IMG/VR virus record: IMGVR_UViG_3300008113_000506 | Span: 1 to 41,338 of that record | DNA length: 41,338 nucleotides | Direction: 5' to 3' (one strand) | Source: a virus | In this document: positions 27,637 to 38,113 of the stretch, one piece after another | How positions within the stretch are numbered: the first letter of the stretch is position 1 | Layout: every line of letters starts with the position of its first letter | Translations under genes and position numbers: made by a program | Notes under the pieces: generated by a model | The model's input: only the letters and a program-made list of their open reading frames with translations | Database searches by the model: none | Told to the model about the DNA's origin: nothing

Positions 27637-30600
27637 TTACTGTAATAATCTTCTACCTTCTAATTTCAAATAATTAAAAGATTTCCTAGAATTATTTAAA
27701 TTTGAAATATTCATATCACCTTTCATCACAATATGACTCTCTAAAAATTTATAATGAAATTTATGTCTTTCAAGCGCGTGTGACTCAATTACATAAATGT
27801 TATTATTAAATTTTACGCGACTAGAAATAAAATCTTGCAGCATTTCAGTTAAGACATTGTCAAAAATTTGATATAAATCGTATAAAGGAGTCATTTGAAT
27901 TTGATTACTCTTAATGCGTTTAAAATAAAAATCCGAGAACTTTTCAAATTTATTATAATGTCCTTCATTCATCGCACCAAAATCTGAAATAATATCTGCA
28001 AAAAAAACAATTGAATCAAATAATTTACCAATATCTTCATTTAAATGCTTTGTATTCGACATTTCAATTGAAAACCTAATATCGTTTTTCTTTTGCTTGT
28101 CATAATTGATCTCATATACTGGGGTTGCCTGTACGTTAAATTCATTAATTAAATTTTCATCTTGAAAGCTGAGAGGTATTACTTTATTATCCACATTAGG
28201 TTCGTCAAATTTAAAATCATTTTCATAATTAATAGTCGTTCTAAAAGTTAATTTATCTAAAGGCTTTAGATTATTCACGCCTAATATTTTAAAAGGATAT
28301 ATCGACTCATTATCAATCGTAGGTAATGCACTGTTTTCACTATAATCGATTGGGTATACAATATTTTCAGCAAGATTAGTATAAAATTTATTATCTTGTA
28401 ACGTTAAATTTAACAATAACAAATCTGAAATTTTTTGATATTGCAAAAATTGAAATTCATGATTTGAAAAAGAGGTAATATCTAACGCATGCATTTTTAA
28501 ATCATTTTTTGATAAAACGTTTTTCCAAATTCTTAAATGAGAAAACTGTCCATTAAAATTTTCATAACCCAATTTAATAATTTTATTAGTTTGTTGTGTT
28601 AATCTTAATTGATCAGCGTTAATGATATTTTTAAAAACTATAAGATTATTTTCAGTTAAATCTGCATTATTAGAACAATTTTGAACAGAAAAAGAAACAT
28701 TTCTTTGAAAAGTATCAGAATTATCAATTGATAATACAACGTGTGAAATATTGTTATTTAATAAATTAACGTTGTCAAGTTGTATAGTTTCTGTATTATT
28801 ATTATTTTGATATAAAATTGCCTTTAACTTACCTGTATTTTCCTGACTGTTTTTTTCAAATACAATTTTAAAAATATCTAAATTTGAATTTTGAGATTTA
28901 ACAGATAATAACACTTCATTCATATTTTCATTTTTAATTAAGAACGGATAATGAATATAAAATTCAAAAGAATAAGAGCTTGAATTATAATTCATTAAAC
29001 CGTTTAAATAACTAATATCAAAATCACATTTTAAATTAGTATTAGTGTTGGAAAAATTAAAAAATTTAATATTCTTTATTTTTCTTAATAATGAATTCTC
29101 AATAAATCGTGATTGGGATTTGCCAAATTCCCTAAAGCGATAATATTCTTCAGGTACTACACCAATAGCATTAAAAATTGAACGAATTGCATTTTTAGTT
29201 CCTTTAGATTGTAAAATGTCTCGAGAATTAATTAAAATTCTTTTCCACAATTCGTTCTGCACAAACCTTAAACTAAACTCACTCTTGTCAACGCCATCGC
29301 TACCAATAATATAACCATCTAATAATTTAGAAGTAGGTGAATTCATGATTTCTTTAAATTCAAAACCTGAATTTTTTGCCATTAATGGTAAGAAAAAATT
29401 AACAGCGCTATCAACTGAATTCAAAGCCGTATAATCAATATTGATTAATTTTGGCATCACATCCAAATACATCTTAATTTCATCAAAAAAACGAGCCCAA
29501 ATTAATAATAATTTACTAAAAGTTTGTACCCCTTCACCTTTTTGTTGCCCGGGATAATTTAATGTATCTTCATCAGTTGAAGTAGAATCAAAGATATAAT
29601 ACGCTGTAGCACTATCATATTTAAAAGGCTCTGATAAACCTTCAAACACAGCCCCTTCATTAAAATAATGTCTAGGAAATAATTTAAAAATTAAATTAGG
29701 ATTAAATAAATCATATTCTTTCGCCTCACTTAATAGATTATTATTTAAAGTAATATTAGAGGTAAATGTAGGCATTAAACAAGGATTGTCATCATCTTTT
29801 TCAAATTTTAAAGAAGGTCTAGGTTGCAAAACATCTTGAGGATTATATCGTAAAGATGAAATAATTGTACGAAATTCAGTAATTGGATCTGGATTACTAC
29901 CGATATGTTTTAATTGTATACGAGAGTGTAATGAATTACCACTTGAGTCAAAACAAAACATGTTTTTCTCATAAATACCTGTCGGTTCATTAAACTTAAA
30001 ATATAGTTTTAAAGTATCTTGGGCAAAAATATTAACATCTTTATACTTAATAATCCAATCCTGATCAATCGCTTGATGCAAAAATCTAAATTCATCAATA
30101 TATCCTGAAAATGATTGTGAATTATTTGACAAATTATATGCACCATTATCATCAGTGCTAATATGAGATTCACCTTTACCAATATAAAATTTTATAGATT
30201 TATCAATTTCTAAACCATCATTGATATTAAAATTTTGAATTGCATCAATTTCAAATTGTTCAAATGAGTTTAACCAAATTTTTAATTGTTTTGAATTGGA
30301 GGTTTCATTATTACGATTATTATTTACACAAATAGAAATGTGTTGCCACGAATTCACAGGCACTTTAAATTTAGCCAATAGTTTACTTTTATTAGTGGCA
30401 TTACTTACATGTAATACAAGATTAGCGTAAGTAACAGTGTCAGTTTCAGTTACAAAATCTTTAATAAAAAGAGAAAATCCATTTTTATTTGTATCTATTT
30501 TATCTAAATATTGAAATATAACTTGAGGTACAATTGTTTGGATTGGATCGTAATTTATCCAAATTCTAAAATCAAAAGAAAAAGCCGCTTTTCCAGGATT

Positions 30601-31074
30601 TAAAATGGTTTTTGAAATTTTTTCAATAATTTTTTCATTTCTATTAAAAGAAGTTAAATAACCAGATTTATTCTGTACTTCAATATATGAATTATTAAAT
30701 TTTAAATATCCAATATTTTTATCAATTTGATTATAAATATAACGTCCAAAACCATCTAATTTTCGATAAAATTCTTCTAATTCAACAGCCGTACCATCTA
30801 CTGGGAAATCATCATAAATTTGATTAAAAGAATATTCTACTTTTGATACTGCTGAATTAAAAAAACAATGTTTCGAAAAATCTGAAAAATCAACAGATCC
30901 TAAAAATTGTTGAGTATTAAATAAACCATTATATGTATCAAATCTTTCAAACTGATACTGTGAATAATTATCGGCATTTTCCTGCTGCCAATTTGAAGAA
31001 TCTCCAATTCTTTTATTCTTATCGACTTGATATTTTCGATCAATCATCGTTTTTTGACTAAATAAATTACCCAT
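27637..31074 (-). CDS. gp7/gpI-type baseplate wedge protein with two LamG-like domains, 1145 aa
   Basis: Residues about 545-650 carry the tail-protein-I pattern: a segment FFLPLMAKNSGFEF, then LWKRILINSRDILQSKGT, NAIRSIFNAIGV and YYRFREFG. In P2 gpI and T4 gp7 this part joins two gp6/gpJ chains in the inner baseplate. On either side lie lectin-like sandwiches: about 163-340 (AFSFDFRIWINY, SWQHISICV, IKFYIGKG, GYIDEFRFL) and about 700-880 (YSFEFYIHYP, HVVLSIDN, IIKLGYENFNG, LRIWKNVL). The gp25 and gp6 homologues lie two to three genes upstream, which fits. The start overlaps the previous gene by eight bases, with a GGGTAGG-like SD. The LamG parts would probably face outwards. Confidence 0.78.
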   Translation of the reverse strand: MGNLFSQKTMIDRKYQVDKNKRIGDSSNWQQENADNYSQYQFERFDTYNGLFNTQQFLGSVDFSDFSKHCFFNSAVSKVEYSFNQIYDDFPVDGTAVELEEFYRKLDGFGRYIYNQIDKNIGYLKFNNSYIEVQNKSGYLTSFNRNEKIIEKISKTILNPGKAAFSFDFRIWINYDPIQTIVPQVIFQYLDKIDTNKNGFSLFIKDFVTETDTVTYANLVLHVSNATNKSKLLAKFKVPVNSWQHISICVNNNRNNETSNSKQLKIWLNSFEQFEIDAIQNFNINDGLEIDKSIKFYIGKGESHISTDDNGAYNLSNNSQSFSGYIDEFRFLHQAIDQDWIIKYKDVNIFAQDTLKLYFKFNEPTGIYEKNMFCFDSSGNSLHSRIQLKHIGSNPDPITEFRTIISSLRYNPQDVLQPRPSLKFEKDDDNPCLMPTFTSNITLNNNLLSEAKEYDLFNPNLIFKLFPRHYFNEGAVFEGLSEPFKYDSATAYYIFDSTSTDEDTLNYPGQQKGEGVQTFSKLLLIWARFFDEIKMYLDVMPKLINIDYTALNSVDSAVNFFLPLMAKNSGFEFKEIMNSPTSKLLDGYIIGSDGVDKSEFSLRFVQNELWKRILINSRDILQSKGTKNAIRSIFNAIGVVPEEYYRFREFGKSQSRFIENSLLRKIKNIKFFNFSNTNTNLKCDFDISYLNGLMNYNSSSYSFEFYIHYPFLIKNENMNEVLLSVKSQNSNLDIFKIVFEKNSQENTGKLKAILYQNNNNTETIQLDNVNLLNNNISHVVLSIDNSDTFQRNVSFSVQNCSNNADLTENNLIVFKNIINADQLRLTQQTNKIIKLGYENFNGQFSHLRIWKNVLSKNDLKMHALDITSFSNHEFQFLQYQKISDLLLLNLTLQDNKFYTNLAENIVYPIDYSENSALPTIDNESIYPFKILGVNNLKPLDKLTFRTTINYENDFKFDEPNVDNKVIPLSFQDENLINEFNVQATPVYEINYDKQKKNDIRFSIEMSNTKHLNEDIGKLFDSIVFFADIISDFGAMNEGHYNKFEKFSDFYFKRIKSNQIQMTPLYDLYQIFDNVLTEMLQDFISSRVKFNNNIYVIESHALERHKFHYKFLESHIVMKGDMNISNLNNSRKSFNYLKLEGRRLLQ

Positions 31075-33025
31075 TGTTACCTACCCTGAATACTTCATTA
31101 GCATTCACAATCAAATTGTTTTGTTCTTGTTGCTTTAACTTAAAAATAAACTGTAAACGACGACCGTAAAATACATCAGAATTAAAAAATGGAAACCAAT
31201 AATGATCGTTTTCTTTTAAACACTTTGTTGCATTTAATTCTTCAGTTGATGGCACTAATACTTCTAATGTATCTGCATCAATAACCTCATAAAATACATC
31301 TCCTACATCTAATCCAGGCAATTCACGTCTTACCTTTACATAATCATATTGAGCGTCCAAATCAAAAAATGTCACAGCAATCTTATGAATTTCATTCATC
31401 ATACCTAAATCGGGGGAATATAATTTTACAGACGCCCTTAATCTCTTAAATGTAGTATCAGTACTTAAAGTATCACGATATAGAGTTTTAGTCTCAGTAA
31501 AAATAACTTCATCTGTTTCCCACCAATACCATGTAAATTTAAAATCCAAAGATTCTAGATCATTTTCGAACATATATGTGACTAATTCAGAATTAGTAAA
31601 GGTATCAATATTAAAATCTGAATAATAGGTTCCGATAATATCGTTTCCACGAATATCTTTGGCTTGTTTCACTGCCCAACCTTCAGCACCATAAACAGGA
31701 ACAGGTGGAATATCATCTGTCAATATCACACTTTCAATCTTTAATCTAATATCACCAATGCCATTATTATTTTGACCTGTTGATATTGATACAATTTGGC
31801 CATCTTCAAGTTTTTGAATATTTTTAGCTTTATTACCTTTTTTATTATATAAAAAAACCTTATTATCTTCGTTAAAATAAAAATCTTTTTCCACAGGAAT
31901 ATTATAACATACGTCGTCTATTAAAATTTTTAAGCAAGATCTTAAATGACGATTACGTAAATTCTTGGTTCCTAAACGTTTAGCAAAATATGTTTCATCA
32001 TTCCATAAAATTTCATTAATAAATTTAACAACTAAACCTTTATCAGGCAAAGCATTCTCTGACAACCAATATTTTTCATAAATTGGGGTTACATCAATTA
32101 CAATATTTTCATTACCTTCTGCAATATAAGCCTGACATTTTTCGTCACCTTTAAAGTCATAATCATCAAAAGATGTTAATATATCACAATCAGCAGCAAT
32201 TGTGCCTTCAATTAAACCAATTTCACCAGCTGTTTCCCATTCTATTTTTTCATTCGTATTACCATTATAATCACAATATAACCAATTAGCTGCATCAATA
32301 TCTGTTAATGAATAGACATCCCGACCTAATCCTTCATTAAAATCTTTAGTCAAAGGTAAAGCTTCTACAGTATAATCCCTAGGTTTACTTAAAGAAGTAG
32401 TAATATCATGTAATTCTAGATAAACCTTGATATTACCTTGCACAATTGAATAAGCAAAATATTCATTATTAGCAGGTAAATCGGCCTTTAATAACAATGT
32501 AGATTCTTCAACTCTGGAAAAATTTCTTAAAATTTGAAATTCGCTGTCATTCTGTAAAATTAAAGTTTTATCACCTAAAATACCTTTTGTTTTTTGTTCA
32601 AACGAAATCAAACCTGTCGCGGCATGAATATAAACATTAATACCTAAATCAAGTGTATCAATAATAGCCTTAATATGTTCCACTATTACAGCGATAGGAT
32701 TAATACCTACAATTCCAGCAATTCCTATAAGATATTGGCCATCAATATTAGTAGTACCATTAGCAGGATCATCTGATTCTAGATTGACGTCAATTAATAG
32801 TTGAATAGTTTGATTAAAAGTATTTTGAAATTCAATGACTTCATTGACTATAGGTACTTCGTTTAAACGAAAAAGGCATGTAGAGTTAAGTTCAGTATTT
32901 TCATTATATGTTTTATATAAATCTAGGGTTGAGGCCTTTCCAAAATTAGCATTGCGGCCGTCCACTCCGTTTAATTTTTTATTAGTAATGTAAGTGTCCT
33001 TTTGAATGGGATAAATAATATACAT
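31067..33025 (-). CDS. Baseplate/tail structural protein with DNRLRE-like N-terminus, 652 aa
   Basis: The N-terminus (YPIQKDTYITNKK, ANFGKASTLDLYK, CLFRLN) resembles the start of proteins in phage baseplate clusters and the DNRLRE-type beta domain, in which a rigid sandwich begins with D-T-Y-I and N-G pattern residues. The rest is beta-rich, with probable repeated sandwich units; the last third (DYVKVRRELPGLDVGDVFYEV) also looks like a beta module. There is no membrane span. AGGAAG precedes the ATG, and a TATAAT-containing gap of 47 bases separates it from the gp6 gene. It lies between gp6 and gp7-type genes, so a wedge or peripheral baseplate role is likely. Confidence 0.7.
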   Translation of the reverse strand: MYIIYPIQKDTYITNKKLNGVDGRNANFGKASTLDLYKTYNENTELNSTCLFRLNEVPIVNEVIEFQNTFNQTIQLLIDVNLESDDPANGTTNIDGQYLIGIAGIVGINPIAVIVEHIKAIIDTLDLGINVYIHAATGLISFEQKTKGILGDKTLILQNDSEFQILRNFSRVEESTLLLKADLPANNEYFAYSIVQGNIKVYLELHDITTSLSKPRDYTVEALPLTKDFNEGLGRDVYSLTDIDAANWLYCDYNGNTNEKIEWETAGEIGLIEGTIAADCDILTSFDDYDFKGDEKCQAYIAEGNENIVIDVTPIYEKYWLSENALPDKGLVVKFINEILWNDETYFAKRLGTKNLRNRHLRSCLKILIDDVCYNIPVEKDFYFNEDNKVFLYNKKGNKAKNIQKLEDGQIVSISTGQNNNGIGDIRLKIESVILTDDIPPVPVYGAEGWAVKQAKDIRGNDIIGTYYSDFNIDTFTNSELVTYMFENDLESLDFKFTWYWWETDEVIFTETKTLYRDTLSTDTTFKRLRASVKLYSPDLGMMNEIHKIAVTFFDLDAQYDYVKVRRELPGLDVGDVFYEVIDADTLEVLVPSTEELNATKCLKENDHYWFPFFNSDVFYGRRLQFIFKLKQQEQNNLIVNANEVFRVGNNG

Positions 33026-33049
33026 TTAAAACTTCCTAATCGTTTTAAA

Positions 33050-33059
33050 TTTAATTATA
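33050..33059 (-). promoter_or_regulatory. Possible promoter box before the 652-aa gene
   Basis: The minus strand reads TATAATTAAA in a 47-base gap; its first T is 34 bases before the ATG at 33025. The ten bases match part of the box at 10767-10776. It lacks the TTGATAA half, so it is only a candidate. Confidence 0.3.
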
Positions 33060-33072
33060 AAAATAACTAAGA

Positions 33073-34749
33073 TTAAGCTACAACTTGTACAATAATATCT
33101 CTATCTAAAAATTTTAATTCAAAAATTCCACCCTTGGTAGGATATAACACATCTTTATAAATTTGTTTCTGAATATTAATATTTTCATTAGAATATTTTA
33201 AACCTTGAGGATATTTTACTTCATCAATTGTACTAACAGAAAAAATTCCTTTCACCTGCTTAATAAAATTTAATTTATTATTGGCTACTGAATATACCCC
33301 ATTAGTGTTAATAATAATATTATAAATTTCATCTAAAATGATAGGTTGATTAATTTCAAATTGTTTTGTCAAAAAGAAATCTTGCAAACGCGCTTTAACA
33401 TTATTACTAATCAATGCAGGATCCAACGCTTCTTTAATACGTATTTTTACTTCAATTTGAATATTATAAATTTTAGCGTCCAAAATATTAAAGGAGTCGC
33501 CAATTAAACGAAATTCATTTAAATAATTGCTTAAATTTCTCTTTAATACGTCATTTGCAAATGTCAATTTTTGATTTTCGTCAAAACATAGTACATAAAG
33601 ATTTTTAGCGTAAATATTATTAGGGTCATCTTCTAAAGCAATTTTTGAAACTTTTCCAAAAGAAGAAGGCATTGAATAAATTTTTGATAATAAATCCTGA
33701 TAATTAACAATTCTATTTTGCATCTTAATTGAATTATTTAATTGTCCTTGTAATTGTTGAAATGTTAAACCATTTAAACCTCCAACGCTTGCGCTTTGAT
33801 TATAAACCGAGATATTATTAATCACAAATTCTTGTTCTAATATTGAAATGTTTTCATTAAAAATAATGTTTGAATATTCTAAAATTTTATTAATTGAAAA
33901 AGAAGGAATATTATGATTTAAACCTCCACCATATGAATAGGTAATATATAAATTACCTTTAGGTGCAATGCCCAAGCTATTTGTTTTTAATAAAGCGCCT
34001 GGATCAAAACTAAATTTTGGAAAATAATCGCGGCCATATAATGATAAAACTGATTGACTGGGATCTTGAATTAGGTTTTGTTGCATAATTGAATCTTTAT
34101 CACCTGACCCGAATCTTAAAATTGTTAAGCCTGATGTTAATTGATCTTCCTTTACAAATCGATACGGCGCAGGTAAAACTTCATAATATTTATCACCTTG
34201 TTCATTAATTGTTGTTGATTTATAAATTGTATCTTGGGTTAAAAATTCAACCTCATAATATTCATTATTTAAATCATCAACAACCTTTTCTATCATTGTC
34301 ACATTTCTATTTGGTAATACAACCGTAGGAAATTGAGTTGTAACATTCGACATATCAACGATAATTGTTTCTTTATTTCCTGAAACTGCCAGCGCTTTTT
34401 TCTGTAAAATAGCGTAAGGAGTCGCAACTTCTGTATTAATTAATTTAACAGTATAACCTTTATTAAAATCAACATCCTCTAATAAATAAAAATTAATATT
34501 TCTAGAACTACCTAACTTTAGATTTTTTAAAATTTTAGGTAATTGTATTTGATTTACATTTTCAGTACCTACTTCTAATTCAACCTTTATTTCAAATGTT
34601 ACTTCATCCTGAATTTTATCAGGAAAATAATTACGAGCGTAATCTAACAATTCAGTTCTAAATTCTTCAAAACCTTTTGTTAAATAACTTCTAGTTAACG
34701 CTTTTTCATTTAAAATACTTTGTTGTATATTGGTATTATTAATTGCCAT
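33073..34749 (-). CDS. Baseplate wedge protein gp6-like (baseplate J family), 558 aa
   Basis: The C-terminal half has the order seen in T4 gp6 and P2 gpJ relatives: a repeated-start region QNRIVNYQDLLSKIYSMP, SFGKVSKIALED, a segment LYVLCFDENQKL, LKRNLSNYLNEFRLIGD, and IYNIQIEVKI. gp6-type proteins form the continuous inner ring of the baseplate and pair with gp7-type proteins. The N-terminal region (LTKGFEEFRTELLDYARNYFPDKI) matches the usual wedge start. The length is somewhat below that of T4 gp6 (about 660 aa). AAGGAA precedes the ATG and the gp25 gene ends nine bases upstream. Confidence 0.85.
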   Translation of the reverse strand: MAINNTNIQQSILNEKALTRSYLTKGFEEFRTELLDYARNYFPDKIQDEVTFEIKVELEVGTENVNQIQLPKILKNLKLGSSRNINFYLLEDVDFNKGYTVKLINTEVATPYAILQKKALAVSGNKETIIVDMSNVTTQFPTVVLPNRNVTMIEKVVDDLNNEYYEVEFLTQDTIYKSTTINEQGDKYYEVLPAPYRFVKEDQLTSGLTILRFGSGDKDSIMQQNLIQDPSQSVLSLYGRDYFPKFSFDPGALLKTNSLGIAPKGNLYITYSYGGGLNHNIPSFSINKILEYSNIIFNENISILEQEFVINNISVYNQSASVGGLNGLTFQQLQGQLNNSIKMQNRIVNYQDLLSKIYSMPSSFGKVSKIALEDDPNNIYAKNLYVLCFDENQKLTFANDVLKRNLSNYLNEFRLIGDSFNILDAKIYNIQIEVKIRIKEALDPALISNNVKARLQDFFLTKQFEINQPIILDEIYNIIINTNGVYSVANNKLNFIKQVKGIFSVSTIDEVKYPQGLKYSNENINIQKQIYKDVLYPTKGGIFELKFLDRDIIVQVVA

Positions 34750-34758
34750 TTTAATTCC

Positions 34759-35301
34759 TTAATTATTTAATCCTATTTTAATATTAACAGTTGCATCACG
34801 TTTCACAGTATTAAACAATCCCGTATTAATATTGTCATTATACACATTTACTCTTTCATAAAAAGAATAATTAACTGTCACCACAACAATTGGAATATTA
34901 TACTTCATTTTTTCTTCTTCACTATATACAGTTGATACACTATTTAAAATAATCCCACTTGCATAACGAGTTAATACATCACGAATCTGATTGCTAATTG
35001 TATCAATAGTCACATTTAAATCATCGTTTTGCGCAATTACATTTTTTAAACTAGTCCCAATATTAGGAAAACATAATCTCTCACCAGGTTCAGTATATAT
35101 TAAATTTTTAATCTGATCATTCAATACATCTTTTAAAGAATAATGCATTTTAAATAAATCATCTTTATTAGAAATTTCTAATGGGGTTTTAATACTTAAA
35201 GGCAAATCTACTTCTTTAGAAGCAATATCTTTTAAAGTTTCCTCTAAATCATAACGAGTATTACCCCCCGATTCAAAACTATATTTCTTCTTAATTGCCA
35301 T
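34759..35301 (-). CDS. Baseplate wedge protein gp25-like (GPW/gp25 family), 180 aa
   Basis: The hallmark of this family is near residues 67-90: LIYTEPGERLCFPNIGTSL, with the PGER turn and PxxG that bind the wedge core. gp25 starts sheath polymerisation and holds gp6 and gp53 together in T4. The start is the ATG at 35301: GGAGGGTGA lies just upstream, and a longer frame reaching 35352 would add 17 hydrophobic residues translated from the neighbour's coding sequence. The gene overlaps the end of the previous gene by 11 bases. Confidence 0.92.
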   Translation of the reverse strand: MAIKKKYSFESGGNTRYDLEETLKDIASKEVDLPLSIKTPLEISNKDDLFKMHYSLKDVLNDQIKNLIYTEPGERLCFPNIGTSLKNVIAQNDDLNVTIDTISNQIRDVLTRYASGIILNSVSTVYSEEEKMKYNIPIVVVTVNYSFYERVNVYNDNINTGLFNTVKRDATVNIKIGLNN

Positions 35302-36331
35302 TATCGTCACCCTCCATCTGAATGACAGGAATATTATCAGGATTATTATCATAATTATGAATATTTCTTAATTTACCTTTTAATTCTTCAGCAGAACTTT
35401 TTAATTGACGCGTTATATTAAATCCACCTGAAGGAGGTGCCACAATAGATGCATTCGGTGATGCCAAAATTGATTGTTCGGCAATTGCTACATTTAAACT
35501 ATCAACTAATTCAACTAGTTTGGCAGGAATTGCAATATTGATAGGTATATTTTTTAAGTCGAGTGTAATTTCTTCTAAAATATTTAAACCTAATTGATTT
35601 ACAGGTGGTGTAACAGGAAGAGGTAAAGTAATTTGCAAATAACACGAAGAAAGAATATCCTTTAAAGTGTAATAAAAGGCATAAGAAAAAGCCAATGCTA
35701 ATCTATCTTCATCAAATAAATTGTATTGTTCTAAAGTAAAAAGAGCACCTTTCGCCGAATCCAAAGATAAAAAATAAGAGTACTTATTATATTCTGACTC
35801 TGCAGTTTCAGTAATAGTTGGAGGATTACTTAATTTTAAAGGATTGTCTTTCATAAAATTAGGTATAAAAAAATTTAAAGAAGGAGCTGAAATAGTCGCA
35901 AATAAAGCGTAATTATCAAAAATTGCCTGCATTAATTTTTCAACACAAAATTCATCAGGCGGATTAGCACTAAAAATATAAGGATTCCAATTAATCTTTA
36001 ATGATTCTTTAAACTCAGGATTTTCTGCAATAATATACTCTGATAAACCAATAGTTGCTAAACATTCTACAATTAAATCATGAAATATTTCTGTAACAGG
36101 TGTTAAATCAGGAATCGCCGTTGCATTAATTACTTCTTCAGATTTTAAAGTTTTTTTAAAATTAAATTGCACAACTTCATCATTTTGAGATTGCGCAATT
36201 TCTTTATATACCATTTTATCACCAAATTTTTGATATAGAAATTTATTAATACCTCTAAATTTAGGAAAAATAATTTGACGAATAATGCCCTGATTACTTT
36301 CAGGATTATCTAAAAAATATGGAACTGCCAT
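35291..36331 (-). CDS. Unrecognised baseplate-cluster protein, 346 aa
   Basis: The sequence starts AVPYFLDNPESNQGIIRQI and is rich in aromatic and proline residues (FSANPPDEFC, LPLPVTPPVNQLG). No known motif, signal or membrane segment is seen. It precedes gp25 with an 11-base overlap and follows the spike-like gene, so it is probably part of the hub or wedge. Its length does not fit T4 gp53 (about 196 aa), and no LysM repeat is visible. AAGGA precedes the ATG. Confidence 0.68.
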   Translation of the reverse strand: MAVPYFLDNPESNQGIIRQIIFPKFRGINKFLYQKFGDKMVYKEIAQSQNDEVVQFNFKKTLKSEEVINATAIPDLTPVTEIFHDLIVECLATIGLSEYIIAENPEFKESLKINWNPYIFSANPPDEFCVEKLMQAIFDNYALFATISAPSLNFFIPNFMKDNPLKLSNPPTITETAESEYNKYSYFLSLDSAKGALFTLEQYNLFDEDRLALAFSYAFYYTLKDILSSCYLQITLPLPVTPPVNQLGLNILEEITLDLKNIPINIAIPAKLVELVDSLNVAIAEQSILASPNASIVAPPSGGFNITRQLKSSAEELKGKLRNIHNYDNNPDNIPVIQMEGDDNGN

Positions 36332-36342
36332 TTTTTATATCC

Positions 36343-38112
36343 TTATAAAGTTTTCACAAATTTACTAAGAATATCATTTAAACTATCTCTAATCGTTGCA
36401 ATATCCTTAATCTTATCTTCTAATTTTTTACTATCAGCTGAACCCATACCTGACACTTTGCCATAATTTCCTGTTTTATCATCAATATTACCAGACCTTT
36501 CATTAGCATTATTATTAGCAGTTGAATATGCTCCAAAATTTTGATTTTCAGTTGCAAAAGTTGGCAATTGACCAGGTGTTGAACCAGTAATTGGAAATAA
36601 AGTTAAACCTGCTGGTCCTGCGTATTGATGAACATGATTATCTAGATCTTTAAGACATAGACCAATAATATTTAAAGCTCGAATGGTTTCATCCATAAAA
36701 TTTTCAAGCTTATTTTTCAACATATAACCCAAAACACCTGGTTCATGACTGTCATTTCCTAAATAAATGCTATCGCCTGTGCCATTTTCTTTCATGCGAT
36801 TTTTATCGCCTAACACAATGGTAGGTCCATCAATAGAAATATGTCCTGTACTATCAATGACAATATACCCTTTATCATCATCATTACCTTCTTTTACAAT
36901 TCTAATTGAACCTGGATTTTCAATTTGATTTGAAAATTCCAATTGATCAGTATTAGTATGTTGTTTTGTAATTACACTGCCTCTCGCTATTAATCTAATT
37001 TCATCAGATTTTGCGATAATATATCCTCTTTTATTATTATTACTAATTTTTGATTGAATACCATCTAACGCAATCGTATTTAATGAACCATAATTTAATA
37101 ATTCATCTCCGTTTAAATATTCAGAAACCATCAAACGACTGATATCAGTAAAAAAATCAGGATCGCCTTCTGCCCAGTTAAAATTTTGATTGCCTAAATA
37201 ATATTCAGTATCTTTTAAATTTTCTGTTATTTCATTTTCATTATAAATTACTAACTGAGAATTTTTATAAGCTTGTGTTGTAATATTTTTCAAAAATAAT
37301 GTATCATTATTTTTACGATAATTAATATATTTTTTTTCAATCCCTAATCCTTGTGATAATGAAGCTCTCCCGGCGACAATATCAATCGTTCCGGAATATG
37401 ATTCAGGTGTTGTAAAAAAAATTGTATTATTGTAAATATCATTAAAACTATTTTGAGATTTACGAATATGATTGGTTCCTAAACGAATTAGAGTATTATT
37501 AGATCCTTGAATAATATAATCGCCTGGATTTTTAAATGTTCTAGGCACATCTTCTAATAAATGTTGAGATGATAAATTTAAACTCTTTTTTATTTTTTTA
37601 TCTCTTACATTTAATGTATTATCTCCTGATTTTGCTAAACTGTTATTACCTCTAATTGGTCCATCATTAAATAAAGCGACAGAAGCACTCTCAGCTCTTT
37701 CAATACTTAAAGTATCTCTTTCTTTCGGTTTATCATAATTTTTTAGATATTTTCTATCTGCATGGGTATAATTCGGATCTTCATAAAAATTATTTCCATG
37801 CACACGACTTACCCAATAATATTCATTTTCAAAATCTTTAGCCGCACTTAAATCTTCATATATCCAAACTTCTTCTTGCACCTTTAAAGGTAAACTCATG
37901 TGAGATGAAAAAAAAGGAAGTGCAATAAATATGTTTTTATTATCCACAAAAGAACCAATTATGGCATTCGCAGGTAAAGATTTTAAGAATTCAGATTTTT
38001 TATTATTAGTTAATCTTAATGTGCTTTTTTCATCAAGTAATTTATTTATAGTATTATCACTTAATAAACCAGGATGAGTGATAATATCCAATACAATGGC
38101 TCTCTTAAACAT
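36343..38112 (-). CDS. Baseplate spike/hub-like protein (gp5-type candidate), 589 aa
   Basis: The N-terminal third has a beta-barrel-like pattern, with LPFFSSHMSLPLKVQEEVWIYED and YYWVSRVHG, as seen in OB-fold spike proteins of large phages. The motif GDYIIQGSNNTLIRLGTN and later GYIVIDSTGHISIDGPTIVLGD suggest a needle or beta-helix stalk. No lysozyme domain as in T4 gp5 is visible. I start at the ATG at 38112, which is one base after the previous stop and has AAGGTG nine bases upstream. An in-frame GTG four codons earlier is possible. A spike that pierces the outer membrane is inferred from order and gp25/gp6 proximity. Confidence 0.65.
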   Translation of the reverse strand: MFKRAIVLDIITHPGLLSDNTINKLLDEKSTLRLTNNKKSEFLKSLPANAIIGSFVDNKNIFIALPFFSSHMSLPLKVQEEVWIYEDLSAAKDFENEYYWVSRVHGNNFYEDPNYTHADRKYLKNYDKPKERDTLSIERAESASVALFNDGPIRGNNSLAKSGDNTLNVRDKKIKKSLNLSSQHLLEDVPRTFKNPGDYIIQGSNNTLIRLGTNHIRKSQNSFNDIYNNTIFFTTPESYSGTIDIVAGRASLSQGLGIEKKYINYRKNNDTLFLKNITTQAYKNSQLVIYNENEITENLKDTEYYLGNQNFNWAEGDPDFFTDISRLMVSEYLNGDELLNYGSLNTIALDGIQSKISNNNKRGYIIAKSDEIRLIARGSVITKQHTNTDQLEFSNQIENPGSIRIVKEGNDDDKGYIVIDSTGHISIDGPTIVLGDKNRMKENGTGDSIYLGNDSHEPGVLGYMLKNKLENFMDETIRALNIIGLCLKDLDNHVHQYAGPAGLTLFPITGSTPGQLPTFATENQNFGAYSTANNNANERSGNIDDKTGNYGKVSGMGSADSKKLEDKIKDIATIRDSLNDILSKFVKTL

Positions 38113-38113
38113 A

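Noticed and set aside
34759-35352. Longer gp25 start with 17 extra hydrophobic residues (possible signal peptide)
   Set aside because: The added part lies within the upstream gene, and the GGAGGGTGA SD points to the ATG at 35301. Family members begin close to that point.
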